NCBI GenBank assembly: GCA_031763025.1
Contig: JASSKH010000020.1
Span: 7,194,667 to 7,258,666, forward strand
DNA: 64,000 nucleotides
From: Macrocystis pyrifera
Lineage: Eukaryota; Sar; Phaeophyceae; Laminariales; Laminariaceae
Direction of reading: 5' to 3'
Shown: positions 24,801 through 31,372 of the stretch, piece after piece
How the letters are laid out: each line of letters begins with the position of its first letter
How positions within the stretch are numbered: position 1 is the stretch's first letter
The notes under the pieces: generated by a model
Database searches by the model: none
Told to the model about the DNA's origin: nothing
Seen by the model: the letters and a program-made list of their open reading frames with translations, nothing else
Made by a program: the position numbers and the translations under genes

Positions 24801-25021
24801 AGGTGAATGTACTCGTCAGGTACTCGTCAGGAACGACTCTGGAGATCAGGCAATGACGACAAATTACATTAGAGAGAACTAGCCGTATCTCGCGCACTTT
24901 ATACCAAAACATGTCTCGCGTACAAGGGACAGCTCGATATTCGACAGATTCGCCCACCATGTACTCCGATTGTGAGTAACACCGTCAGTACGGCCATAAG
25001 CCACTTGGTCCGCCATACCAT
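781..25021 (-). CDS. Giant secreted leucine-rich-repeat gene (multi-exon; 3' end uncertain)
   Basis: Gene model assembled by eye. A signal-peptide exon (24,924-25,021) is followed by an N-terminal cap exon (24,000-24,089) and then 17 LRR exons of exactly 72 bp between 23,147 and 781. Every exon begins with one base completing a Leu-type codon and ends with two bases of the next, so all junctions are phase 2. Nearly all have AG acceptors and GTGAG donors. The joined reading follows the LRR pattern LxxLxLxxNxLxxIxxxxFxxLxxL without a break at exon joins, except for the TAG in the first repeat. LRR solenoids bind protein or glycan ligands; the signal peptide implies a secreted or cell-surface protein. 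Exon-shuffled LRR genes are known in Ectocarpus (LRR-ROCO family), but no GTPase, kinase or membrane segment is visible, so the effector end is outside the window or unrecognised. Introns are 0.1-6 kb and full of repeats. The two ends of the array could belong to separate genes, and the locus could be a pseudogene. Confidence 0.65.
853..1885. other. Intron between LRR exons 16 and 17
   Basis: I see no further exon. It contains a G-tract at about 921-939 and otherwise unremarkable unique sequence. Confidence 0.5.
1886..1957 (-). CDS. LRR exon 16 (72 bp)
   Basis: Encodes EINANQLVTIPANIF then DALGLLIEL, with a TCAG acceptor, GTGAG donor and phase 2. It is clearly a duplicate of the exon at 781-852: both start EIN, end LGLL-EL, and have matching sequence around the donor. 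Confidence 0.76.
1958..3037. other. Intron between LRR exons 15 and 16
   Basis: There is no recognisable exon. The sequence near 2,710-2,750 (a GTAGAGGTGCACCTG core) recurs near 21,330-21,350, so a degenerate interspersed repeat is present. Short open frames here overlap on both strands and look like chance. Confidence 0.4.
3038..3109 (-). CDS. LRR exon 15 (72 bp)
   Basis: Encodes RLSDNLLDDLPETLF then AATVSLIDL, with a CCAG acceptor, GTGAG donor and phase 2. It is more divergent in the loop (AATV) but keeps the full ladder. Confidence 0.72.
3611..3946. mobile_element. Telomere-motif foldback element, copy 1
   Basis: Starts GTACATTATAGTC and ends in a matching inverted sequence near 3,945. 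The interior is dense in CCATGG, GCATGCC and CCGTGG on both strands, so it can fold into hairpins. A short CCCTAA remnant lies at about 3,717-3,727. It is homologous to 51,375-51,793 and 59,152-59,553. No coding capacity; it resembles a non-autonomous inverted-repeat element lying in an intron of the LRR gene. Confidence 0.6.
3947..4550. other. Intron segment left of unit 1
   Basis: No exon is supported. A segment at about 4,245-4,325 resembles 26,455-26,535 (shared TGAGG, TGGAG and AAAATTAGG order), marking another old dispersed repeat. Confidence 0.35.
4641..4712 (-). CDS. LRR exon 14 (72 bp; in duplicated unit 1)
   Basis: Encodes RLNENLIGTIDGDVF then QGLGSLEFL, with an ACAG acceptor, GTGAG donor and phase 2. 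It is the tandem partner of the exon at 8,961-9,032. Confidence 0.78.
4863..4934 (-). pseudogene. Fossil LRR exon in unit 1
   Basis: The minus strand reads STMISFNEALRSTPVLL and then TAG, with the donor lost. It is homologous to the fossil at about 9,182-9,253. Boundaries are taken from the usual 72-bp exon length. Confidence 0.4.
5029..5100 (-). CDS. LRR exon 13 (72 bp; in duplicated unit 1)
   Basis: Encodes RLDDNELTAIQTGVF then DNLVSLLEL. It has a CCAG acceptor, a GTGAGTG donor and phase 2. This is the clearest LRR consensus in the window and the tandem partner of the exon at 9,356-9,427. Confidence 0.8.
5318..6333. mobile_element. Mutator-like non-autonomous element, copy 1
   Basis: This 1,016-bp element has long terminal inverted repeats (over 200 bp) that begin GGGAGYGC and contain the palindrome AACCCATGGGTT near each end. 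It is flanked by TACAAGTAC and AACAAATCC, a degraded 9-bp target duplication. Long TIRs with 9-bp duplications are characteristic of Mutator-like elements. There is no transposase; the interior has short chance frames rich in TGCTG and CAGCAG. It lies in an LRR-gene intron. Confidence 0.6.
6945..7252 (+). mobile_element. tRNA-derived SINE, copy 1
   Basis: The head resembles a tRNA: box-A-like sequence near 6,950 and a box B (GAGTTCGAGTCTC) near 6,991. A conserved body follows, including CACCTGTGACCACGGC and TCCAGAAGATCGTCGAGG, then an A-rich tail at about 7,233-7,252. The whole aligns with 48,257-48,576 and, reversed, with 29,694-30,010. It lies inside the TGGAAGT block and is younger than that block. 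Confidence 0.68.
7535..8230 (+). repeat. Tandem repeat of about 130-155 bp, five units
   Basis: A recognisable unit of the type GGAGTGGATGGAAGCG, then TCTGCGGAC, recurs near 7,548, 7,686, 7,817, 7,970 and 8,121. Each is followed by a GAAGTGGATG-like half-unit. Units are diverged but in register. Confidence 0.55.
8961..9032 (-). CDS. LRR exon 12 (72 bp; in duplicated unit 2)
   Basis: Encodes RLDENMIGTIDGDVF then MDLGSLELL, with an ACAG acceptor, GTGAG donor and phase 2. It differs from its copy at 4,641-4,712 at six codons, five of them changing the amino acid. Confidence 0.78.
9182..9253 (-). pseudogene. Fossil LRR exon in unit 2
   Basis: The minus strand reads TMISFNEAFRSTVVLL followed by TAG where the donor should be. 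The ladder fits the C-terminal half of an LRR. A matching fossil lies at the same place in unit 1 (about 4,863-4,934), so decay preceded the duplication. Confidence 0.4.
9356..9427 (-). CDS. LRR exon 11 (72 bp; in duplicated unit 2)
   Basis: Encodes RLNENALTTVQTGIF then DNLVSLLEL, with a CCAG acceptor, GTGAGTG donor and phase 2. Against its tandem copy at 5,029-5,100, codons 1-14 contain six amino-acid-changing and two silent codon differences, while everything after codon 14 is identical. The variable half forms the beta-strand face that normally contacts ligand in LRR proteins. Confidence 0.8.
9646..10608. mobile_element. Mutator-like non-autonomous element, copy 2
   Basis: This 963-bp counterpart of the element at 5,318-6,333 sits at the same position in unit 2, with the same GGGAGCGC ends and AACCCATGGGTT palindrome. 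Flanks TATAAACAC and AATAAATAC match at 7 of 9 positions. The shared position shows it inserted before the tandem duplication. No transposase. Confidence 0.62.
11171..11318. other. Short intron spacer
   Basis: There is no feature beyond unique sequence between unit 2 and the MITE. Confidence 0.4.
11319..11420. mobile_element. Mariner-like MITE, copy 1
   Basis: About 100 bp, starting near TTGGGGGGCACATTT and ending GGTCCCCCGTA, with inner TIR AATAGGTCC against ATTTGGTC. The ends are flanked by TA. It matches the family at 22,499, 25,644, 27,050 and 51,127. Confidence 0.5.
11630..12190 (+). repeat. 800-bp interspersed repeat family, copy C (partial)
   Basis: Diverged relative of the repeats at 27,750-28,540 and 31,373-35,457. 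Shared landmarks are ACGTACATA, GAAGTAACAACATA, CTTTGTTTCGAGC, GCACACGCGCACCG and CGCCATTGGCAATC. The minus strand across 11,960-12,020 reads SRVSSKADGARVR and then QLETK, conserved in the other copies. Confidence 0.55.
12191..12640. other. Intron sequence without a recognised feature
   Basis: No exon or repeat is supported here. Confidence 0.3.
12645..12870 (-). mobile_element. tRNA-derived SINE, degraded copy
   Basis: Reversed, it shares the order AGGAGGGTTAC, TCGTGGTCACAGG, TCTCCCCCCGGTACGTG and ATCGCGCAAAG with the SINE body. It is much more diverged than the other three copies and its tRNA-like head is barely recognisable. Confidence 0.45.
12871..14954. other. Intron between LRR exons 10 and 11 (part)
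   Basis: A CAA/CAG-rich tract at about 13,862-13,905 makes polar or poly-Q-like frames on plus and Ala/Val-rich frames on minus. Three diverged copies of an approximately 100-bp repeat (ACAGCAGTGTTG then CGTCAACCA) lie near 14,145, 14,500 and 14,620. Frames up to 137 codons overlap on both strands without a recognisable domain and are not called. Confidence 0.4.
14955..15026 (-). pseudogene. Fossil LRR exon
   Basis: The minus strand reads VTAFGNILLE, stop, DTSVQCHF before an intact GTGAG donor. The spacing of hydrophobic residues matches the second half of an LRR. An internal TGA, loss of the acceptor and a one-base phase shift mark it as dead. It lies about 70 bp downstream of LRR exon 10. 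Confidence 0.4.
15098..15169 (-). CDS. LRR exon 10 (72 bp)
   Basis: Encodes LVHENQLTTVQPGIF then DGSPSLLEL, with a TCAG acceptor and GTGAGTG donor in phase 2. Its second half is nearly identical to the exons at 9,356-9,427 and 5,029-5,100. It is followed on the minus strand by a fossil exon, as those two are. Confidence 0.75.
15843..15914 (-). CDS. LRR exon 9 (72 bp)
   Basis: Encodes WLQRNVIGDISVDAF then ANMPSLEQL. It has a GCAG acceptor and a GTGAGTGAG donor in phase 2. Confidence 0.72.
16213..16284 (-). CDS. LRR exon 8 (72 bp)
   Basis: Encodes YLHENALTAIPAGVV then SGLATLDTL, with a GCAG acceptor and GTGAG donor, phase 2. The usual Phe at the convex position is Val, a conservative deviation. 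Confidence 0.68.
16285..17245. other. Intron between LRR exons 7 and 8
   Basis: There is no recognisable exon or repeat family. The plus-strand open frame of 107 codons near 16,792-17,115 has no visible domain. Confidence 0.3.
17246..17317 (-). CDS. LRR exon 7 (72 bp)
   Basis: Encodes WLQRNSIPTLDAGIF then ADLALLELM. It has an ACAG acceptor, a GTGAG donor and phase 2. It shares the WLQRN start with the exon at 15,843-15,914, so these two are probably duplicates. Confidence 0.72.
17607..17678 (-). pseudogene. LRR exon 6, donor mutated
   Basis: Encodes LLAGNDLTTLPPGLF then VGFESLWTL, with a good TCAG acceptor. The donor reads TTGAG where all relatives have GTGAG, a single G-to-T change that should abolish splicing at this end. 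The coding part is intact, so the loss is probably recent or the exon is skipped in phase. Confidence 0.6.
18101..18172 (-). pseudogene. LRR exon 5, acceptor lost
   Basis: Still encodes a full repeat (VGEPDSITTINADAF then VGLAPLDVL) in the correct frame. The donor is the weaker GTAAT, and the base pair before the exon is CA instead of AG. With no nearby AG it is probably no longer spliced in. It is closest in sequence to the exon at 19,258-19,329. Confidence 0.55.
18765..18836 (-). CDS. LRR exon 4 (72 bp)
   Basis: Encodes RLEDNELTTLPSGLF then AGLTSLRQL. It has a TAAG acceptor, a GTGAGTG donor and phase 2. This is one of the closest matches to the family consensus. It resembles the exon at 17,607-17,678 in both exon and flanks, suggesting local duplication. 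Confidence 0.78.
18973..19045 (-). pseudogene. Possible decayed LRR exon
   Basis: The minus strand reads IPTFGDEIFEGFQFFNEI, which fits the second half of an LRR (Phe and Leu-like ladder). There is no recognisable GTGAG donor, and the N-terminal half has lost the LxxN motif. It sits between two intact LRR exons and looks like a fossil exon. Boundaries are approximate. Confidence 0.3.
19258..19329 (-). CDS. LRR exon 3 (72 bp)
   Basis: Encodes RLLDNDIATIDADAF then AGLTSLQFL, with an ACAG acceptor and GTGAG donor in phase 2. A 195-codon open frame running antisense across this exon and the next is a shadow of the repeats. Confidence 0.75.
19596..19667 (-). CDS. LRR exon 2 (72 bp)
   Basis: Encodes NLEGNELTTVGAGLF followed by DNFGSLQTL. 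It has a CCAG acceptor, a GTGAG donor and phase 2 at both ends. The asparagine of LxxN, the hydrophobic ladder and the Phe of the convex face are all intact. About 3.4 kb of repeat-bearing intron separates it from the preceding LRR exon. Confidence 0.72.
19668..22498. other. Intron between LRR exons 1 and 2, left part
   Basis: No 72-bp LRR exon is found. The plus frame at 20,115-20,567 (150 codons, no ATG at its start) has no recognised domain. At 21,660-21,840 there is a cluster of CGGGTA/TACCCG palindromes. Frames at 22,016-22,435 are low-complexity and overlap on both strands. Confidence 0.35.
22499..22594. mobile_element. Mariner-like MITE, copy 2
   Basis: TIRs are GGGGACCATGGTAAATAGG on the left and CTTTACTATGGTCCCCC on the right, enclosing about 50 bp and bounded by TA. 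This is the best-preserved member of the family. Confidence 0.62.
22950..23050. repeat. GGGTACCCG palindrome cluster
   Basis: Several GGGTACCCG-type palindromes lie within 100 bp, resembling the cluster at 21,660-21,840 and possibly its opposite end. It is immediately downstream, on the minus strand, of the TAG-bearing LRR exon. Confidence 0.4.
23076..23147 (-). pseudogene. LRR exon 1, with an in-frame TAG
   Basis: This 72-bp LRR exon reads DLSGNALTTVPSDLL, stop, SMQDLMDL. The acceptor is AG and the donor GTGAA. The stop lies at plus-strand 23,099-23,101, in the middle of the repeat, where other exons carry a small or polar residue after the conserved Phe/Leu. Because the exon is symmetric phase 2, skipping it would restore the frame. 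It is otherwise a good match to the family, so the stop is recent, a sequencing error, or tolerated by skipping. Confidence 0.7.
24000..24089 (-). CDS. LRR gene exon 2: N-terminal cap
   Basis: This 90-bp exon has a strong acceptor (pyrimidine-rich, CCGCAG) and a GTGAG donor, phase 2 at both ends. It encodes ELGACGITDADMMDLQ, then SCLDTIGRDQITT, and a split Leu. Joined to the next exon it reads ITTL-DLSGNALTTVP, an unbroken LRR strand, which is the main support for the splice. The two Cys (in GACG and QSCL) suit a disulfide-bonded N-cap. It is 18 bp longer than the repeat exons and encodes the cap plus the first half of the first repeat. Confidence 0.65.
24924..25021 (-). CDS. LRR gene first exon: signal peptide
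   Basis: ATG at 25,021-25,019 opens a 98-bp exon of 32 codons plus two bases. The N-terminus MVWRTKWLMAVLTVLLTIG has basic residues, a hydrophobic core of about 11 residues and then small residues, a typical secretory signal. Two Cys follow (residues 26 and 31), as in LRR N-terminal caps. The exon ends CCCTT before GTACG, giving the phase-2 junction required by the next exon. The donor is chosen because its phase fits; GTATAA a few codons later is an alternative but gives phase 0. An extra upstream exon cannot be excluded. Confidence 0.5.
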
Positions 25022-25643
25022 CTTGAGTCTGTAAGCTTGGACGCAAATGTTGACTTTTTCTGAATGGTGTTGTGGACGACAGAACGAGAATGGAAGGTCC
25101 GACGGGAGCACACACACGAAGAGGACACACGTTGATCAGACATCTGTTACATAGTGTAGCTAGGAGGACGTTTAGTGGTTTCATTCTCTTCACAACCGAG
25201 CGGGGTCTTCGCAAGCCTTCAAAAGCCAACTCCGACCACGCAGGCAACTTTAGTGTTATACATTAGGACACCGGTGCACTAGAGGACAATACGTATGGTT
25301 TGTACGTACGGCACCGGCACACTCGGGGACCAAATGTAAGGCTTGGGCGTACGAGGCCGGCACAGACCGCGACCGTGCGCGCGAGCAAGTCCCACACTAC
25401 CCGGGAGAGACGACTGTCCCGGGTGGCTATCTCCACCGCACCTGCTCCTCTCGGGGGTCAGGTCGGGTCAACGTGTCCAACTGGCACACGACACGAAATT
25501 GGGAACGTGGAAGTGTGGTGAGCTTAAGCTTTATTTTTACCAATCCGCCGGAGGATAAAAAAAAAAAAAAAAAAAAAGCATCGATCCTCATCAGTAATTT
25601 AGACAAGCAGCAAGTGTTGAAATATTTTTATCGGGAGAGTGCT
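25022..25643. other. Upstream region of the LRR gene
   Basis: A promoter for the minus-strand gene should lie here, but no TATA box or other element can be assigned with confidence. An A-tract of about 20 bp occurs at 25,557-25,577 and could be the tail of an unrecognised retroelement. Confidence 0.3.
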
Positions 25644-25750
25644 ATGACGGTGGACCAACGTAAATAGGACATACTGTACAGAGAAAACCCTACACATGTA
25701 GCTTTTCTTTCCTACAATATTCGGTCCTATTTACTATGATTCCCAATAAT
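25644..25750. mobile_element. Mariner-like MITE, copy 3
   Basis: TIRs include CGTAAATAGGAC on the left and GGTCCTATTTACTATG on the right, with TA at the ends. Confidence 0.52.
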
Positions 25751-27049
25751 AGTGGCAAACTGATCGGTATGACATTGGCGGAAGACAGATCACGACGGAG
25801 ATCGATTCGGTACTTACGAAACCGGGGAACTATCAGGAGAACAAAGATAATTCTGGGAATATTTTAACGGTGTTGGACGATCTCGCTGCGATTGCAGGAG
25901 GAACTTGAACAATATGATCTCTTCTGAGAGGGTGGTACGCCCAAAATGAGAAAGGTAAACCGTTCAAAGAAAAGTAGTTCCCCGGTTTTGTATGTACGAA
26001 ATCAGACGTCATCTGGTTTCAGCCGACCTCGAATAAATCAACTTGCCACAAACACCCTCCCGATACAAGTTTTTCAGTATTTCTTGTTTAGGATCGATGA
26101 CGTCCCGGTACGTACCGGCCCCGTACACCAAAAATCTTATGTTCGGTCTCCTAGTGCGCCGATCCCCTCGTGCATTACAGTAGTAGAGTACGTGCTAGTT
26201 GTTTCGGCGCAAACAGGTAAGCACCCTAATCGACTACACAAGGTACGCCGGACGAAGTCAACATGGGCGCGACATAATTTCATTATCAAGCATTTGTCTG
26301 TTCGGCTAGGCTCAATAGACGCATGCTACGATGGAGGTATCACATTCCCGCTACAATGGTTCCTGATTGACGGTGCTCATCAACCAAAAAACGTCGGAAA
26401 GCTAATCTTATATTGAAACAAAACGTAATTGGCCATGGGATTATTCGTCGGGATGCAATTCGTTTTTTGCTCAAGACAGTGTTCGGGTGAGGTGTGGAGT
26501 ATTTCAAGTGAGGACCCTCAGAAAAATTAGGGTGAACCTGTATCGTAGAACGCCTCATTACTAGACCGTGTCACAGGCAAAGTACAATGTCCAACCGACC
26601 CTGCGATACACGATTGACTCCTTGAAGACAACAAATAGTGGATTTGAAGTGCGTGCTGGTATAACAGAGCTCCGACTAAACTCATGCATGCTACATGGTA
26701 CCCTCAATAATGAAGAAATGGGCGCTGCGTATGCAAGGATTGGGATCGAATAACAGTGGGGGTCCCATTTAAGCGCGGTACCTTTGAGAAGGGGGCCCAC
26801 TTGAGTGCGCTGGGCATCTATTCTTCAACAACCACATCCTACGTACGTGCGGTAGCCGCACTCAAGTGGGACCGGTCTCGCTTTGGTGCGGTCACCGCAC
26901 TTAAGAGGAACCTTCTCCCTCTCCACATATCTATGATTCCAGTCCAGAATAGCAGCCACTGTATGTGGTATATAGAACGACTAAGGTGCCTCGGGTGAAT
27001 GACTTATATGTATACTGCTTGCCGTGCGATTGTATTACGAATTCAGGAT
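25751..27049. other. Intergenic, repeat fragments
   Basis: A 156-codon ATG frame at 25,946-26,416 (plus) has no recognised domain and is not called as a gene. Short repeats of the type GCGGTNNCCGCACTYAAG plus GGRACC occur at 26,755-26,915 and reappear inverted at about 27,440-27,550. Confidence 0.35.
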
Positions 27050-27145
27050 GTGAGGAATAATCAGGGCCCATCATACATACATTAACCCCTACAGTTTTCC
27101 AGTGTTTTTACCAGGCATTTTCGGTCCTGATTATAATTTTCGACA
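27050..27145. mobile_element. Mariner-like MITE, degraded copy
   Basis: The inner inverted repeat ATAATCAGGGCC against GGTCCTGATTAT matches the family, but the outer GGGGG ends are lost. Confidence 0.35.
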
Positions 27146-27749
27146 GCGATAGCCTGCGTGACCGAGCTCAGAAATTTCAGCAGCGGTGCAGGCTACCTGT
27201 GTGGCGTCGTACAGGAATGAACACATGCAGAAGATACGAAACAATGCGCACGTCTCTCCAATTATGCTGCTAATCAGGAGCGTGTCTCTCCAGGGCCTTT
27301 ACGGCCGTGATAACTTCATGACTGCTATAATTGAATCGATTCATTTTTTTCACGCGGCCTCCGCACAATTTGGAGGATTGTAGCGTGTACTCTTATGTTT
27401 CCTCATATGTTGAGCACAGCACGTTGCAACACGAAGGTTGAATCCGCTTGAGGGCCGTACCGCGCTCAATCGAAATTGCGCGGGATCTAGTGCGTTTTGG
27501 TCGCCTGGCGAATAATCGCCCACCGCACTTGCAATTTAGTGGCACCCCCATTGTAGTACTGAATACGAATAGATTGGCAGGGTAAATTTCAGCAAGACAA
27601 AGTATATTTTCACAGGATGCGTGCATGATAGAGTGTGAAGACGCGACACCAGATATCTTGTACCAGGTACGCTATAATACTACTAGTAACTGCAGGCGTA
27701 ATTCAGGCAGGTACGATATGACACCAATAACAAGTGGGGTGGGGTGTCA

Positions 27750-28540
27750 TATTGGAGATGATACTTGTCAGTAGCCATCATAGTCGTAACTCGATAACAC
27801 TTGCGTCATCTGGTATAAATTTACGCATTTCTAAGTACTCAGGACAGTTTTCCAGTCTGTGAGTAGCAGCTGTACCAGGTATACAGCAAAAAATGTCTTT
27901 TTACACATCTACTGCTGTGCACTCATACACCGAAGAAGTCACAGTAACGAGAAATATATTGAATCTACTATAATAGTACGTACGTACATGATCGGTGACA
28001 GCACATCATAGTAGTACGTGCTATTGGTACTGAATGGAAAGACTGTCTGCAGTATCCCTCCGGGACGGGTAGCTAGCATAGTTTTAGTTCGTATTGAAGT
28101 AACAACATAGGCTACAAGAGGGCCATGAGTACGTACCCCAGGTTATATTGTTTTCAGCAGTAGAACTGCGGATCTCCGTGTTGTTTTTTATTGACCTGAA
28201 TGCAAGGATATTTCCTCTTTTTGTTTTTTAACGAATTGTAGGGGTCGTCCTTTGTTTCGAGCCGTCAGCGCACACGCGCACCGCTCCCCTTTGAGCTTAC
28301 TCTACTTGTGCTCATCATCACCAGCTTCCAGCTGAGCAAATGAATCAACACTGTGGCTTGAGGTCACCACACTATCTTCTTCTCTTCTATTTAAGCTTCT
28401 CGTACAAGTCACTTAACAGTGGCTATACGTTTGCCTCGAACATTTTGACTACTGTTTATGGACCGGCCATCGGCAAGCGAGTGTAGGCGTACACATCAGC
28501 TACGAGCTGGTACACACGCCAACCGCCATACCTCATATGT
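27750..28540 (+). repeat. 800-bp interspersed repeat family, copy A (intact)
   Basis: It runs from GATGATACTTGTCAGTAGCC to ACACGCCAACCGCCATACC. It matches copy B (31,373-31,601 joined to 34,885-35,457) along its whole length, so it preserves the empty site of the gypsy insertion. It starts TG and could end CA, like a solo LTR, but no convincing target duplication is seen. On the minus strand the SRVSSKG-type reading is interrupted by TGA. Confidence 0.65.
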
Positions 28541-28689
28541 CAGTCAACACACACATGCTTGCAGGGTCGTGTTCTGTATTAACAGGAGCCTATGTAATAC
28601 TTCTATTGGTCTATCAACAGGTTGGGGTCTTTCATATCGATACTTATTGTCCCCTGCAATACGGAGGTGAAAGTGACTATCGATAGCTA

Positions 28690-28990
28690 TCCGGTTGATC
28701 AATATGTTCAGAGTAATATTTACAGCAGTATACTGTTGTTCTTAGGATAGGTATATGGATTCGTCTATCGACCACACAATATATGACCAATAGGTCCAAA
28801 GCAATAGGTACAGCAAGTTATTGTTCTTAGCATAGGTATGTGGAATTGTCTATACCTTTTGCTTTCGAATAGGTTCAGAGAAGTATCAATCGATACCAAG
28901 TGCCTATTTTTTTTATCAACGCAGTACAGAAAATGTTGTGCAATGATCTGTTGTTCTCAGAATTGGTGTGAGGTTTAGCCATAATGTTTG
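28690..28990 (+). repeat. Diverged tandem repeat (about 3 units)
   Basis: Three related segments contain TTCAGAG or TCCAAAG, then a CAG tract, GTTGTTCTTAG and ATAGGTATRTGG, spaced roughly 90-130 bp. Confidence 0.4.
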
Positions 28991-29693
28991 TTCTTCTTCT
29001 TCGGGCACACGTGTTACATTACATTATATTTGTTACCAACAACTACTTTAACATTATAACTTCAATACTCTACCAGGTATTTTCTAACAACACATTTCAC
29101 TACACGAAATCAAAAGCCCCACTTGCTGAATGAAAACCAATAAGCATGCCAATATAGGGTGCCTCCGTTAGTGGCGTCGGCCTTGTCTTCGTCGTGGACG
29201 GGGTTGGTCGAGGACTTCACGTACACTTTTCTTTCGAGATATGTGGGACGGAGGTGCTTCCACAAGCCTCCCTCGCGTCTCGCAAGGAGAAAACGTAGAA
29301 AAAGTGTAGAAGTGCGGGTCCTTCTCCGAACAACACTTTTGTCCCTGGCGCGTTCGCGTGCGTAATTCATGGCCCAAAGTCAACCATTATGACGGTCCAT
29401 CAACGATGGCGGATCTCATAGACCGGACGTTGGTTAACGTATCTCTATGGTTGGCGTTTGTCATCGAAGATTGACGATACATACTTACCCTTTTCACGCC
29501 ACAACATACCGTGGTATGCAGGTTATATAAGCAATACGTCAACTTGCCTCGTGTGGACCCCCCACCGTGGGGGCGGGAGGGCCGCTAATTCCTTACTGGT
29601 ACTCGACAATATATTAGTGTGCGTGCATGATAGAGTTATGGTCACGCAATAAACCAGGTATCGAATGTACGAGTAAACGTACGTATATATTTG
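28991..29693. other. Unassigned sequence
   Basis: Overlapping frames near 29,110-29,370 on both strands have protein-like composition but no recognisable domain or splice support. Confidence 0.25.
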
Positions 29694-30010
29694 TTTTTTA
29701 AATCATCACGTATACTTTCCACCCTAGCTCGTAGGATGTTTTACTCCCGGCGATCTTCTGGACAAGCCGTGGTCACAAGTGTCGTGCCTTCGCCCTCCAT
29801 GTACGTGCCTGTATTGTTTGTCGCGCATAGGGTTCAGCATTCCCACTGCTCGGCGATTTTCATCGAATGTAGCTACTTCACGCTCTAGCGCTTTCCGCTA
29901 ATCATCTTTTTCGTGCAAGAAAAAGTCCCTACGCACATGCACTCGGTGAGACTCGAACCCACGAAATTGATCTTGATAGGCACGCGGACCACCTACAAGG
30001 CCACCGCCGG
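29694..30010 (-). mobile_element. tRNA-derived SINE, copy 3
   Basis: Read on the minus strand: a tRNA-like head with box B (GGGTTCGAGTCTCACC) near 29,945-29,960, the conserved body with CTTGTCCAGAAGATCGCC, and an A-rich tail (plus-strand T-tract at 29,690-29,700). It closely matches copies at 6,945 and 48,257. Confidence 0.68.
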
Positions 30011-30304
30011 AGCTGGTGTATGTTTGCGATTTAAAAAATCATTTTTGGAACGTCTCTCTTCGTACGGGCCAAATTTGACTTGCGGTAAAGGGCCTAGTTT
30101 GCGGAAGCAGTGGAGGAGAGTCTTGTGTGTGTGATTGCGAGCTGGTCCGGCGGATGTACACGATAGTTCGAGGATTAGAACCAGCGGCTGGTTGTATGTA
30201 TCATGAGTACTGCCATCTATGCGATAAATTTATTCGCCAAGTTGCCCTGGCGATCGATACTGTTGTTTCAGCCGCTGGTTGTGGAGCAGACTCTGCTGTG
30301 TGTC

Positions 30305-30640
30305 TGATTCACATTAAACCGATATTTCTACGCGTTGGCATCGATCACAACCGGTATCCGTGCCGATTCGACATTCTTGAAGAAATACAAGTTCCGTGGT
30401 GACGAACCTACGACGCAGAGATTCTACATTGTTGTTCAGTTCAGAGACATGAATAGACCATGCATGCAGTGCCTTGTCATCTTACCGGATACGACAGGCA
30501 CGACGTACCAGGTACACCTTTAGTGAAGGAGAAAAATCCATACAAACCAATGAAACCAAATCGGAAAACATGCAACTTAAAAAGTGACGTGCCCCCCGGA
30601 AGGAGATGGGGCAAGACATGCCCAAACAAATAAATGACGA
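30305..30640 (+). pseudogene. HIKP-type conserved coding-like segment, copy 1
   Basis: Reads HIKPIFLRVGIDHNRYPC, then RFDILEEIQVPW, TGA, RTYDAEILHC. The same order (HIKPFF, V-I-HN, PC-F, EIQVLW, YAAEILRC) occurs at 61,515 (plus) and 56,193-56,560 (minus). The TGA replaces a TCA codon in the other copies. Homology continues about 130 bp past the frame through a GTGCCCCCCGG core. No family is recognised; it may be part of an unknown mobile element. Confidence 0.45.
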
Positions 30641-31372
30641 ATTAACTAACTATAATAATTGGAAAACTTTGAAGGTCTATGAGAGCTGGATTTATTTGCC
30701 GAAAACCCGCGATGCACCCGACGGGATTGTCTAAAACACAGTTAGACTCCTCAGGAGGCCCCCCGCATTTTTTCGAGAGCTTACTCAAGCAAGTTTCCGT
30801 TTCTCCGGAGTCGTAATTACACTGTTCGTCCATATTTCCTGTTATGAGGACATGATTGTCCATCAAAAACGTCAGCGATCCACTCTTTCTGACTCCAGTT
30901 CTGACAAACAGCCTTATTTGTTACACTCCTGAGAAAACGGATTGGCTGCTTCAAAAATCAAACCAGGACCCTCCAGAAACGAGATAGTGTTCCTGAAAGC
31001 TCCCGAAAAACCCCGAGGAGCATTCTGAGGAGTCTACGGGTACTGTCGGCTGTCGCGCCGAGTAAAAGGCGAATGTTTGGCCTGAAAACCCAGTTCTGAG
31101 AGCTCAGAAACAATTTCTCATACTAGATGAAAATAATCTCAGTACGACGAGGGGTTTGCGACGGCAGTGACAGACATTCTTGTTGTATACGGTGAATTTC
31201 GATCTGTTCATGTCTTGAAAATATTTGACACGGGTGTTATTCACAGTGAATATTGTCATACCAGCTACTTGTTGACTTGGAGTGAGGTTCGCGTGAGAGT
31301 AAATAAGTCGTGTGCGCGGGGTAGCATTTTAGAACGTGGTTGTATCCAGGGCCCACAACCGACCGCGGTATA
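30641..31372. other. Unassigned sequence
   Basis: No gene or repeat family was recognised. Confidence 0.25.

Noticed and set aside
25946-26416. 156-codon ATG frame on plus
   Set aside because: Composition is irregular, no motif or splice context is seen, and repeat-related sequence overlaps its end.
27750-28540. Solo LTR
   Set aside because: It starts TG and could end CA, but neither copy shows a matching target duplication and no internal element with this LTR is present.
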